Shown in pieces: positions 1 through 11,400 of a stretch of DNA of 64,000 bases. The stretch is taken from positions 24,893,725 to 24,957,724 of the forward strand of contig NC_135555.1 of assembly GCF_964340395.1 (NCBI RefSeq), read 5' to 3'. The notes beneath the pieces were generated by a model. That model saw only the letters and a program-made list of their open reading frames with translations. It was not told the origin of the DNA and ran no database searches. Position numbers and translations under genes: made by a program. How positions within the stretch are numbered: the stretch's first letter is position 1; each line of letters begins with the position of its first letter. The stretch comes from Glandiceps talaboti. Lineage: Eukaryota > Hemichordata > Enteropneusta > Spengelidae.

Positions 1-1918
1 CCAAGGACCCAGTCCTATGACCCAGCCCAAGGACCCAGTCCTATGACCCAGTCCAAGGACCCAGTCCAAGGACCCAGTCCTATGACCCAGCCCAAGGACC
101 CAGTCCTGTGACCCAGCCCAAGGACCCAGTCCTATGACCCAGCCCAAGGACCCAGTCCTATGACCCAGCCCAAGGACCCAGTCCTATGACCCAGTCCAAG
201 GACCCAGTCCTATGACCCAGCCCAAGGACCCAGTCCTATGACCCAGCCCAAGGACCCAGTCCTATGACCCAGCCCAAGGACCCAGTCCTATGACCCAGTC
301 CAAGGACCCAGTCCTATGACCCAGTCCAAGGACCCAGTCCTATGACCCAGCCCAAGGACCCAGTCCTATGACCCAGCCCAAGGACCCAGTCCTGTGACCC
401 AGTCCTGTGACCCAGCCCAAGGACCCAGGCCTGTGACCCAGTCCAAGAGCTCTATAGTCCTATGACCCAACCAAGGACCCAGTCCTGTGACCCAGTCCTA
501 TGACCCAGCCCAAGGACCCAGGCCTGTGACCCAGTCCAAGAGCTCTATAGTCCTATGACCCAACCAAGGACCCAGTCCTGTGACCCAGTCCTATGACCCA
601 ACCAAGGACCCAGTCCTGTGACCCAGCCCAAGGACCCAGTCCTATGACCCAGCCCAAGGACCCAGTCCTGTGACCCAGTCCAAGAGCTCTATAGTCCTAT
701 GACCCAACCAAGGACCCAGTCCTGTGACCCAGCCCAAGGACCCAGTCCTGTGACCCAGCCCAAGGACCCAGTCCTGTGACCCAGTCCTATGACCCAACCA
801 AGGACCCAGTCCTATGACCCAGCCCAAGGACCCAGTCCTATGACCCAGCCCAAGGACCCAGTCCTGTGACCCAGTCCAAGAGCTCTATAGTCCTATGACC
901 CAACCAAGGACCCAGTCCTGTGACCCAGCCCAAGGACCCAGTCCTGTGACCCAGCCCAAGGACCCAGTCCTGTGACCCAGTCCTATGACCCAACCAAGGA
1001 CCCAGTCCTATGACCCAGCCCAAGGACCCAGTCCTATGACCCAGCCCAAGGACCCAGTCCTGTGACCCAGCCCAAGGACCCAGTCCTGTGACCCAGCCCA
1101 AGGACCCAGTCCAAGAGCTCTATAGTCCTATGACCCAGCCCAAGGACCCAGTCCTGTGACCCAGCCCAAGAGCTCTATAGTCCTATGACCCAGCCCAAGG
1201 ACCCAGTCCTGTGACCCAGCCCAAGGACCCAGTCCTATGACCCAGCCCAAGGACCCAGTCCTATGACCCAGCCCAAGGACCCAGTCCTATGACCCAGCCC
1301 AAGGACCCAGTCCTATGACCCAACCAAGGACCCAGTCCTATGACCCAGCCCAAGGACCCAGTCCTATGACCCAGCCCAAGGACCCAGTCCTGTGACCCAG
1401 CCCAAGGACCCAGTCCTGTGACCCAGCCCAAGGACCCAGTCCAAGAGCTCTATAGTCCTATGACCCAGCCCAAGGACCCAGTCCTGTGACCCAGCCCAAG
1501 AGCTCTATAGTCCTATGACCCAGCCCAAGGACCCAGTCCTGTGACCCAGCCCAAGGACCCAGTCCTATGACCCAGCCAAGGAGCCCTATAGTCCTATGAC
1601 CCAGCCCAAGGACCCAGTCCTATGACCCAGTCCAAGGACCCAGTCCTATGACCCAGCCAAGGAGCCCTATAGTCCTATGACCCAGCCCAAGGACCCAGTC
1701 CTGTGACCCAGCCCAAGAGCTCTATAGTCCTATGACCCAGCCCAAGGACCCAGTCCTGTGACCCAGTCCAAGAGCTCTATAGTCCTATGACCCAGCCCAA
1801 GGACCCAGTCCTGTGACCCAGTCCAAGAGCTCTATAGTCCTGTGACCCAGCCCAAGGACCCAGCCCAAGGACCCAGTCCAAGAGCTCTATAGTCCTATGA
1901 CCCAACCAAGGAGCCCAG
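1..1918. repeat. 26-bp satellite array (two 13-bp half units)
   Basis: The window opens inside a tandem array. Its unit alternates two 13-bp halves, CCCAGTCCTATGA and CCCAGCCCAAGGA, giving a 26-bp period. A longer variant carrying AAGAGCTCTATAGTCC recurs and makes a higher-order pattern from about 430 onward. The array decays into unique sequence near 1918. Open frames on the minus strand are by-products of the repeat (Gly/Leu/Trp-rich peptides) and are not called as genes. The true left edge lies outside the window. Confidence 0.95.
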
Positions 1919-2406
1919 ATAAATTTCACATGAATACCAAGACATACCAATTTGAAACTTTTTTCACATTCATTGTTCTGTGACTCTTAGCAATGATCAA
2001 GTGTTGACTCATGGGAGTCAGAAGATATACAAATGTATTAGATAAACATCCATGACTCATAAAGTTATTATTACCTTTAGATAAAGTCAATAATATATAC
2101 TGTTCATCTAATATGTATGCATGTCTGCTAACTCCCATGAGGCAATGCAAGATCAATGCTAGGACACTAAATGTGAAACAATGAACGTTTCTTGGCAATT
2201 GCACAAAGGATGTGAAATCATGAAATGACTCTCCAGAAGCCAAAGTTTTCAAAAATCCCTTTATTTACTGGAGTGGTGTTTCCCTTTAGAAAGATCAGCT
2301 GATGGATATAATGTAGGAAATGCATGGACATGATCAATGTCTTTCATCTTTTTATTTGCATTAATTTATACACATCTTACATGTTATTTATTATGACAGA
2401 CTCAAA
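1919..2406. other. Unique sequence upstream of the exonuclease gene
   Basis: AT-rich single-copy sequence between the satellite and the exonuclease start. It should contain the promoter and 5' UTR of the downstream gene, but I see no recognisable core promoter. A possible splice acceptor (TTATTATGACAG) lies just before the ATG, so a non-coding first exon is possible. Confidence 0.4.
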
Positions 2407-3453
2407 ATGGAGAATAACCCAAGTCCATCTACATCTAGTGATGATTGTCATGACAAATCACAGACTCTGGAATATGACTGGGAATTCAGCTATCGGCATG
2501 AACTTGAACACTATGGAAGTAGTAAAACTGAGGACAAGGAGTATCCTAAACCAGCCAATGACACTAATTCACCAACCAAATCTGCAAGCCAGCTGGGAGC
2601 TTTGTCAAGCCTTGACTCAGAAAATAAACAAGTGAAAAGTTCTGACAACACATCTTCCATTGATAACGTGGTGTGTGAATCTCCACATATAGCTGACGAA
2701 GACACTAGTCCACCATTTATTAAGACATTTGTGTTTGTTGATGTAGAGACCACTGATCTAATTTCACATAACAAGCCAATGCCAAGAATCACAGAAATAG
2801 CCATGGTTGCTGTACATCGAAAGGCATTGGTATCCCTGGAAGATATACGACTCAAAGACAAACTACTACTTTGTGTTGATCCCATAACTGAGATTAATCG
2901 CAGAGCCAGTGAAATTACACAATTAAGTAATGATATACTGAAGGGACAAGAGAAACAGGAATTCAATACTAATATTCTAATTACCATACGACATTTCATC
3001 AAACGCCAGTCTCCACCAGTTTGTTTGGTTGCACATAATGGTGACACTTTTGATTTCAAGGTATTGAAATCTGAATTGGAAAGGTTGTCTGGTAAATTTG
3101 AGAATATACTGTGTGGTGATACATTAACAGCAATGATCGCTCGCAGAGATAGGCAAGAAGCTAAAGGGTGTATTGAAGGCTTTCCTAGTCCAAAACATCA
3201 AAAGGGAGATTTGACTTTACAAACCCTGTACAGTAAACATGTAGGTACATTGTTAGTAAATGCACATTGTGCAGAAGATGATGCAATAGCTTTAATGAAA
3301 ATTGTTCAAAAACAGCCAGACATACTAGAATGGTTGGATAATCATGCTGTACCATTTGATAGTATCCAGGTTCCACGACAAGTACAGATTCCATTGTTAA
3401 TAACACCACCAAGTACACCACTTAAGAGAGAAAGAAAGAGTCCTGAAAAGTGA
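2407..3453 (+). CDS. TREX-like 3'-5' DNA exonuclease (DEDDh family)
   Basis: A single uninterrupted frame encodes 348 aa. The first ~105 residues are Ser/Asp/Asn-rich and look disordered; the exonuclease domain runs from about 106 to 318. Exo I is VDVETT (Asp112, Glu114). Exo II is AHNGDTFDF (His210 to Asp216/Phe217). Exo III is HCAEDD (His287, Asp292), so all five DEDDh metal-binding and catalytic positions are present. The phrase SEITQLS and the NHAVPF block near the end are typical of TREX1/TREX2. Known members degrade ssDNA and nicked dsDNA 3'-5'; TREX1 limits cytosolic DNA sensing. The long N-terminal extension is unlike mammalian TREX1, and the C-terminal hydrophobic tail of TREX1 is replaced by a short Lys/Arg-rich end. 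Lack of introns matches mammalian TREX1. An AATAAA at about 3839 is a plausible poly(A) signal. The start codon is the first in-frame ATG; an upstream non-coding exon is possible. Confidence 0.88.
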   Translation: MENNPSPSTSSDDCHDKSQTLEYDWEFSYRHELEHYGSSKTEDKEYPKPANDTNSPTKSASQLGALSSLDSENKQVKSSDNTSSIDNVVCESPHIADEDTSPPFIKTFVFVDVETTDLISHNKPMPRITEIAMVAVHRKALVSLEDIRLKDKLLLCVDPITEINRRASEITQLSNDILKGQEKQEFNTNILITIRHFIKRQSPPVCLVAHNGDTFDFKVLKSELERLSGKFENILCGDTLTAMIARRDRQEAKGCIEGFPSPKHQKGDLTLQTLYSKHVGTLLVNAHCAEDDAIALMKIVQKQPDILEWLDNHAVPFDSIQVPRQVQIPLLITPPSTPLKRERKSPEK

Positions 3454-3850
3454 AGATGAGTGCACTCCAGCTGTGTCATAAAATCATGTAATCCATGATG
3501 TCAGCATCAATAATATCACATAAAGCAACACACTAGTGTGTCACAAAATCATCCTACAGCCAACACATTAACCAAGTGATTTGATATATATTAACCAAGT
3601 GATTTGATACATATTAACCAAGTCATTTGATACATATTAACCAAGTGATTTGATACATATTAACCAAGTCATTTGATACATATTAACCAAGTCATTTGAT
3701 ACATATTAACCAAGTCATTTGATACACATTAACCAAGTGGTTATTTGAAACACATTTTAAGCTTAAAGCTGAATGTTTGAATCTCAAATTTTTCATTGTA
3801 TGTCATGACAAGCAAGCATCTTATGCATTTGATGTTGAAATAAATGATTG
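3454..3850 (+). other. Probable 3' UTR of the exonuclease gene with a 23-bp minisatellite
   Basis: Downstream of the stop there is no further gene. The stretch 3565-3738 holds about eight copies of a ~23-bp unit built on ATTAACCAAGTGATTTGATA, with G/C variation at one site. AATAAA at 3839-3844 would place the minisatellite inside the transcript. Confidence 0.55.
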
Positions 3851-3959
3851 TCTAGAATAGATTAAAATGTTATGATGAATTCTTTCCAGCCGATAACTGA
3901 GATAGTCAAAAATAAATAAACCGATAAAACTAAACTAAAAAGTGCCACCGGTATATTTT

Positions 3960-4500
3960 CATTGCAATTCATTTTTACCTTCCGTAAGGAAGTTATATAG
4001 TAGGTGTGTGTGTGTGTGTGTGTGTGATCGTTTCTCAAAAACGGCTGGCTCAATACAAGCAAAATTTGGTGCACATATGGGTAATGGCTAGAATTAATTA
4101 GGATTTGGTAACAGCCATGAATATTAATGAGCTATGTACATAATGGATTTTGGTAATTAGGCTATATCTTAAGAATTTATGCTTCAAATTAAATATAATT
4201 TGGTACATATTTCAAACAAAACAAAGGGCACACATTCTGAAAAGCTTGTTCATGTAGCTTTTAGTTTTAATGAGTAATTTGCATAATTAATGATTTTCAC
4301 TAATTAGGCTATATCTTCAAAATGAATGTTTCAAATTCAATATAATTTTACATCAACCATAATAAAGTGCACAGCTTCTAAAAGCTTCATAGCAAAGTCC
4401 ATGAGCCATATGAAGTTTGATTATGTATCTTTTTGCTTTAATCATTCATTTGCATAATTAATAATCTTCAGTATTAAATTAGTCTATATCTTATTATATT
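3960..4500. repeat. Dispersed AT-rich repeat with ~120-bp internal modules
   Basis: Begins near CCTTCCGTAAGGAAG and a (GT)n run at 4004-4026. It then repeats modules containing AATTTGCATAATTA, AATTAGGCTATATCTT and ATATAATTT. The same modules in the same order recur at about 40920-41370, so this is an interspersed family. No coding potential is visible. Confidence 0.7.
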
Positions 4501-4899
4501 ATAGCATTACCAATTCCAGTGAATTTTGTGACGTCATCGCTGTACATTATTACTGATAATGTACTCCATTATTGGGCATCGCGGCCCCGGAACGAGCATA
4601 ACAATACAAGCTTATTTGTTCTGTTTCTTTGTACGACTAGGTATTTTTTCGAAATGTATGTTGTTACTTATGATTGTCATTTCCACTGTTTAAAAATACA
4701 ACGCATTCATGAAACAAGTTTGTCTTCACAACAGTTCATTGAAGTGTATATGTGTACGTGTACGTACGTGTGTCGCTATGATTAGTATTCAGCTTCCGGG
4801 CCGAACATGGCAGACGATGTTCAGCGCTGTGTATATTATACGTTGTTTTGCATTTCTCGGTCTACAAATTCACTGGAATTGGCAAAACTATAAAATAAT
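4501..4899. other. No gene recognised
   Basis: Short frames here have no recognisable domain. A TGACGTCA octamer (CRE-type) occurs at 4529-4536, with no nearby gene start to connect it to. Confidence 0.4.
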
Positions 4900-5042
4900 A
4901 ACAATAATGTATGCCCTCCCAGTCCATAATGGACTCAAGCAAACTTTGCACTCCATAATGGGCTCGGCTGTCGCCTCGCCCATTATGTCGTTCAAAGTTT
5001 GCTTTCGTCCATTATGGGCTGGGAGGGCGTACATTATTGTTT
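4900..5042. mobile_element. MITE-like foldback element (143 bp)
   Basis: An almost complete palindrome. The left arm starts AACAATAATGTATGCCCTCC, and the right arm, from about 4993, is its reverse complement with a few mismatches (about 49 bp per arm by eye). CCATAATGG words recur inside. Flanks TAAAATAAT and TAAATAAT resemble an imperfect target duplication. No transposase frame is present, so it would be non-autonomous. Confidence 0.7.
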
Positions 5043-5725
5043 AAATAATACACAGTTCAAATTCAATTCAATTTGGACATACTTCAAACATAACTAATCA
5101 CATTATGTTCTGTTGCATTCCAACAATTATAGTGTTTAGGAATGAAAATCTGAAGACTTTGCCATTACAGAAGGTATTCAGTTAAAATCTGATCAATTCC
5201 TGTATTTCATATCTGTTTAAGAGTTTGGAGTCATGATGGGCAAATGGAATCTTTTGAGTAGCCAATGAGGATGAGTGTATGTTACATTGGCAGCTGCACA
5301 CACTGAAGAAATTGAAAAAACAAAGAAGTGGTGGTAGTGCCGTCTCTTCTAGTGATTTTGAATGAAGCTTGCTGATTGGATGAAAAGACCTTTCAAGATC
5401 CTTGATGTTCAAACAAGATTTTCTATTTCACAGGATCAGATGTGGGAAGGCAGCAATAACCCAGAACAAAACAAACGGAACAAAACGAAACAAAAAAATA
5501 CAAAACAATGGAAACAGAGGTAAATAAAGACATCTAGCCGCTTTCACCACATCAGATTTTAATCAGATTGGGCATATGTGTAATTGCTTGCTTGTTGCAA
5601 TGGGCATGGTTATGATTATACTAAGAGTATATATTTTTGTTTAGTTTTTGATGCTTATTTACTGCAATACCCATCAGTTTTGTAGCATCTATGTCAAATA
5701 TAGTAATTGGCCTTGACTTCTTGTC

Positions 5726-5756
<31 letters not shown>

Positions 5757-5779
5757 CTTACATACATACAGACAGACAT

Positions 5780-5811
<32 letters not shown>

Positions 5812-6473
5812 TTCACCATGTCTCCAGCACTCAAGAATCCTAAAACAATTAAAACTTGGTCACTTCAGTCTCTAAATGTCATGTTTCATTTAATATGTCA
5901 TCTTTAATATTGAAATTCAAGCAGGAGTTTTTTGTCAGCATTTATAATTTATGTCTAGATTAAGTAAAAACTTCACCATGAACCAGATATCCTAGTGTCA
6001 TGGTTTGCTTTGTAGCTGTACTAATTCAAATATTTCAACAAATAAACTCAGTCATGTTTATATTACCATTGTGAGACCAACCAGTTATACCAATACTAAA
6101 CTTAATATTTAAAAATCAAACAAAACAAAATAATTAAAAGTTCCAATAAAAGTTGCTGGAATAAAATTCCAATAACAAATGCTACAAATAGACTTCGTAA
6201 ATACAACACTATGACTTCTACATATACACATACACATTGAGTTTAGATTATTGCATATGTTGCTGATAAAAAAATCTCTCAATTTGTTTATAATTTTAAA
6301 AGTAAAATAATTGGTAACTGTCTGTCATCAATCAATTTGATGTAAAAGTAGAAAATTACAAAATTATGCAAACACTTGAAAAGAAATCAACATAATGAGA
6401 GAAAATCAGAAATGCAAACTGTTGAGAAAAAAAAGATAGCATGGGCTGGTAAATTGTGTTTGATTTCAGCTTT
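5043..6473. other. AT-rich intergenic sequence with microsatellite
   Basis: No credible gene. A composite microsatellite (CATA)n then (CAGA)n occupies about 5730-5810. The rest is unique AT-rich DNA. Confidence 0.5.
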
Positions 6474-6508
6474 CTACCATACCATACCATACCATACCAT
6501 ACCATACT
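6474..6508. repeat. (ACCAT)n microsatellite
   Basis: About seven perfect ACCAT units. Confidence 0.9.
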
Positions 6509-6558
6509 GTGAATGATGGTATTCCAAAATGGGAATACTTTATTCAGGTTAAAAACAC

Positions 6559-6893
6559 GTACCATATCCATTGATGAGTTCACCAACACAACATGTACCT
6601 ATCCATTGATGAGTTCACCAACACAATATGTACCTATCTATTGATGAGTTTACCAACACAATATGTACCTATCTATTGATGAGTTTACCAACACAATATG
6701 TACCTATCTATTGATGAGTTTACCAACACAATATGTACCTATCTATTGATGAGTTTACCAACACAATATGTACCTATCTATTGATGAGTTTACCAACACA
6801 ATATGTACCTATCTATTGATGAGTTTACCAACACAACATGTACCTATCCATTGATGAGTTCACCAACACCAACACAACATGTACCTATCCATG
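6559..6893. repeat. 35-bp tandem array
   Basis: About nine copies of a 35-bp unit containing TTGATGAGTTTACCAACACA and TATGTACCTAT. Outer copies have CCATTGATGAGTTCACC while inner copies have CTATTGATGAGTTTACC, so the interior has been homogenised separately from the edges. Confidence 0.93.
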
Positions 6894-7345
6894 CCTGGCA
6901 GCCATTTTGTTTGCGAATTTTCCATGTCCAAAGCCATAACTCAGACATGCTTGAACAGATCTCATTCAAAGTTGGTATTAGGACAGTGTTTTATGACATA
7001 CATGTGCATATCTATTGTCGTCGTGATACGATCCAATATGGCTGCCTGGCAGCCATTTTGTTTGTGAATTTTCCATGTCCAAAGCCATAACTCAGACATG
7101 CTTGAACAGATCTCATTCAAAGTTGGTATTAGGACAGTGTTCTATGACATACATGTGCATATTCATTGTTGTTGTAATACGATCCAATATGGCCGCCTGG
7201 CAGCCATTTTGTTTGCTATTTTTCAATGTCCAAAGCCGTAACTCAGACATGCTTGAACAGATCACATTCAAAGTTGGTATTAGGACAGTGTTCTATGACA
7301 TACATGTGCATATCCATTTTCAGCGTGATATGATCCCCCATACCT
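6894..7345. repeat. 151-bp tandem triplicate
   Basis: Three copies starting at 6894, 7045 and 7196, exactly 151 bp apart. Each begins CCTGGCAGCCATTTTGTTTG and includes ACTCAGACATGCTTGAACAG and ATGACATACATGTGCATAT. The third copy is diverged and truncated. Frames in this region are repeat by-products. Confidence 0.92.
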
Positions 7346-7869
7346 GACCAATCCTTTATTGTTGTAGGCATGTTCCATGTCCAACAAGCAGACACAACAT
7401 ATCTAAGTCTTTGATTTAGGTTCACAAGTGTTGTTGCGTGATCAGAGTAGTGATAATTCCTTAAAACCCAATCATAGCGGGGTCTATGTCATTCTCAATG
7501 ACTTGTTTTTATATAAACTAGTGTCAGACAATAATATATTCTTTATTCATTCAGAAATAGAAATATGGTCACCACTAGTGCCCAAGTGTTAAGCAGGAGG
7601 AAACTGGAGTACCCAGGGAAAACTGGTGTTGTTAAGAATGGCCACACTGAGTATTGCTCTTTTTACATACAGATTTGGGAAATTTTTCATCAAACTCTTG
7701 TCAGGTTCAAACCCAGACTGCAATGGTATAAGACACATGATGACTCTTATATATGTAATCTTATCTGTTAACCAAACAGCCAGTAACAACATCCACATTA
7801 GGGGACATCCAGCATGTTCATAACATCTTAAACAACTATACACTAAGCATCACTAAAACAATACATATG
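7346..7869 (-). other. Probable 3' UTR of the DUF229 gene
   Basis: Lies directly downstream of the DUF229 stop codon on the minus strand. An AATAAA signal on that strand (TTTATT at 7542-7547) lies about 325 bp past the stop. No separate gene is visible. Confidence 0.5.
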
Positions 7870-8427
7870 CTAGATATCTTTCCATGAGAAGCTAGCTTTA
7901 TAAGTCCATTTCCAGTCTAAGTGAGTTCTAGTCTGTACCATTGCTATCAGAAACTTGACTTGTCCCGGTAATAGTTCTTCCTTTGCCGGTAGACTTCTTG
8001 ATATAATCATGTGGGAAACCTCCATATTGAATGTAACAGTGTATTTCACTTTGTGACAAACATTAGCAACTTCAATAACCCCACCAGCATTGTTCTGTCT
8101 CTCGAAAAAAAACAGACATTTATTGTGAACTTCTTTGACTGTAGTATTGTGACCAAAGACAGGTGATGGGTGGTCCAAATCTATCTTTGGTGTATTGAAC
8201 TTCTTGACAGGCTTATTAAATGAACAAATGCACAAGTCAATATTGACACCTTTGTCACTACACTGACCATACTGGCTATAGCTGCTTGTTCTCTCATAGC
8301 TGAGCAGTGTCATACCATTGTCTTTATCAACAGAGGACTGTACAATAACGTAAAACATTTCTTCAGTCTTTTTGGCATTCAGTTCATTTGGTATATAAAG
8401 GTCCATCTTTGTGATGACAACATTATC
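7870..8427 (-). CDS. DUF229 gene exon 4 (C-terminal domain)
   Basis: 185 codons plus TAG stop. The acceptor is TATTTTCACAG before GATAATG. The splice reads ...[18 protein letters not shown]..., phase 0. The domain has [14 protein letters not shown] and [10 protein letters not shown], a Cys pattern I associate with the C-terminal part of invertebrate DUF229 proteins (recollection, not a search). It ends with a [11 protein letters not shown]-type beta-rich tail. There is no initiator context at the internal ATG (8406), so it is an exon and not a separate gene. Confidence 0.8.
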   Translation of the reverse strand, partial: DNVVITKMDLYIPNELNAKKTEEMFYVIVQSSVDKDNGMTLLSYERTSSYSQYGQCSDKGVNIDLCICSFNKPVKKFNTPKIDLDHPSPVFGHNTTVKEVHNKCLFFFERQNNAGGVIEVANVCHKVKYTVTFNMEVSHMIISRSLPAKEELLPGQVKFLIAMVQTRTHLDWKWTYKASFSWKDI

Positions 8428-11400
8428 CTGTGAAAATATACAGATATGAAAAATAAATTAAAGAAAACAATTAATACTTAAGAATAGTGTCGTTCAAGTT
8501 TATTTATCAGTAGCATGTGCTACTTTCTGAAATGAACTTGTACATGTATGTAGTGACTATTTCATGTACATGTATGTAGTGACTATTTCATGTACATGTA
8601 TGTAGTGACTATTTCATGTACATGTATGTAGTGACTATTTCATGTACATGTATGTAGTGACTATTTCATGTACATGTATGTAGTGACTATTTCATGTACA
8701 TGTATGTAGTGACTATTTCACGTACATGTGTGTAGTGACTATTTCACGTACATGTATGTAGTGACTATTTCATGTACATGTATGTAGTGACTATTTCATG
8801 TACATGTATGTAGTGACTATTTCATGTACATGTATGTAGTGACTATTTCATGTACATGTGTGTACTAGTGACTATTTCATGTACTTGTGTGTAGTGACTA
8901 TTTCATGTACATGTGTGTAGTGACTATTTCATGTACATGTATGTACTAGTGACTATTTCATGTACTTTTATGTAGTGACTATTTCATGTACATGTATGTA
9001 GTGACTATTTCATGTACATATATGTAGTGACTATTTCATGTACATGTATGTAGTGACTATTTCATGTACATGTGTGTAGTGACTATTTCATGTACATGTA
9101 TGTAGTGACTATTTCATGTACATGTATGTACTAGTGACTATTTCATGTACATGTGTGTAGTGACTATTTCATGTACATGTGTGTACTAGTGACTATTTCA
9201 TGTACATGTATGTACTAGTGACTATTTCATGTACATGTGTGTAGTGACTATTTCATGTACATGTATGTACTAGTGACTATTTCATGTACATGTGTGTAGT
9301 GACTATTTCATGTACATGTATGTACTAGTGACTATTTCATGTACATGTGTGTAGTGACTATTTCATGTACATGTGTGTAGTGACTATTTCATGTACATGT
9401 ATGTAGTGACTATTTCATGTACATGTATGTAGTGACTATTTCATGTACATGTATGTAGTGACTATTTCATGTACATGTGTGTAGTGACTATTTCATGTAC
9501 ATGTGTGTAGTGACTATTTCATGTACATGTATGTAGTGACTATTTCATGTACATGTGTGTAGTGACTATTTCATGTACATGTATGTAGTGACTATTTCAT
9601 GTACATGTATGTAGTGACTATTTCATGTACATGTGTGTAGTGACTATTTCATGTACATGTATGTAGTGACTATTTCATGTACATGTATGTAGTGACTATT
9701 TCATGTTCATGTATGTACTAGTGACTATTTCATGTACATGTGTGTAGTGACTATTTCATGTACATGTATGTACTAGTGACTATTTCATGTACTTGTATGT
9801 AGTGACTATTTCATGTACATGTATGTACTAGTGACTATTTCATGTACATGTGTGTAGTGACTATTTCATGTACATGTATGTAGTGACTATTTCATGTACA
9901 TGTATGTAGTGACTATTTCATGTACTTTTATGTAGTGACTATTTCATGTACATGTATGTACTAGTGACTATTTCATGTACATGTATGTAGTGACTATTTC
10001 ATGTACTTTTATGTAGTGACTATTTCATGTACATGTATGTACTAGTGACTATTTCATGTACATGTATGTACTAGTGACTATTTCATGTACATGTGTGTAG
10101 TGACTATTTCATGTACATGTATGTAGTGACTATTTCATGTACATGTATGTACTAGTGACTATATCATGTACTTGTATGTAGTGACTATTTCATGTACATG
10201 TATGTAGTGACTATTTCATGTACATGTGTGTAGTGACTATTTCATGTACATGTATGTAGTGACTATTTCATGTACTTGTATGTAGTGACTATTTCATGTA
10301 CATGTATGTACTAGTGACTATTTCATGTACTTGTACGTAGTGACTATTTCACGTACATGTATGTACTAGTGACTATTTCATGTACATGTGTGTAGTGACT
10401 ATTTCATGTACATGTATGTAGTGACTATTTCATGTACTTGTATGTAGTGACTATTTCACGTACATGTATGTACTAGTGACTATTTCATGTACATGTGTGT
10501 AGTGACTATTTCATGTACATGTATGTAGTGACTATTTCATGTACTTGTACGTAGTGACTATTTCACGTACATGTATGTACTAGTGACTATTTCATGTACA
10601 TGTGTGTAGTGACTTTCATGTACATGTATGTAGTGACTATTTCATGTACATGTGTGTAGTGACTATTTCATGTACTTGTGTGTAGTGACTATTTCATGTA
10701 CTTGTATGTAGTGATTATTTCATGTCCATGTATGTAGTGACTATTTCATGTACATGTATGTAGTGACTATTTCATGTACATGTATGTAGTGACTATTTCA
10801 TGTACTTGTGTGTAGTGACTATTTCATGTACTTGTATGTAGTGACTATTTCATGTACATGTATGTAGTGACTATTTCATGTACATGTGTGTACTAGTGAC
10901 TATTTCATGTACATGTATGTAGTGACTATTTCATGTACATGTATGTAGTGACTATTTCATGTACTTGTATGTAGTGACTATTTCACGTACTTGTACGTAG
11001 TGACTATTTCACGTACATGTATGTAGTGACTATTTCATGTACATGTATGTAGTGACTATTTCATGTACTTGTATGTAGTGACTATTTCATGTACTTGTAC
11101 GTAGTGACTATTTCACGTACATGTATGTACTAGTGACTATTTCATGTACATGTATGTAGTGACTATTTCATGTACATGTATGTAGTGACTATTTCATGTA
11201 CATGTATGTAGTGACTATTTCATGTACATGTATGTAGTGACTATTTCATGTACATGTATGTAGTGACTATTTCATGTACATGTATGTAGTGACTATTTCA
11301 TGTACATGTATGTAGTGACTATTTCATGTACATGTATGTAGTGACTATTTCATGTACATGTATGTAGTGACTATTTCATGTACATGTATGTAGTGACTAT

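Noticed and set aside
642-1101. Minus-strand frames rich in Gly, Leu and Trp in the first satellite
   Set aside because: They are translations of the 26-bp unit and recur with it; no codon-level conservation or start context.
2511-3059. 182-aa minus-strand frame over the exonuclease
   Set aside because: Antisense shadow of the clear DEDDh reading frame.
7482-7497. CATAGCGGGGTCTATG as a further palindromic insertion
   Set aside because: Arms are only 5 bp and the flanks (CCAAT / TCATT) show no direct repeat.
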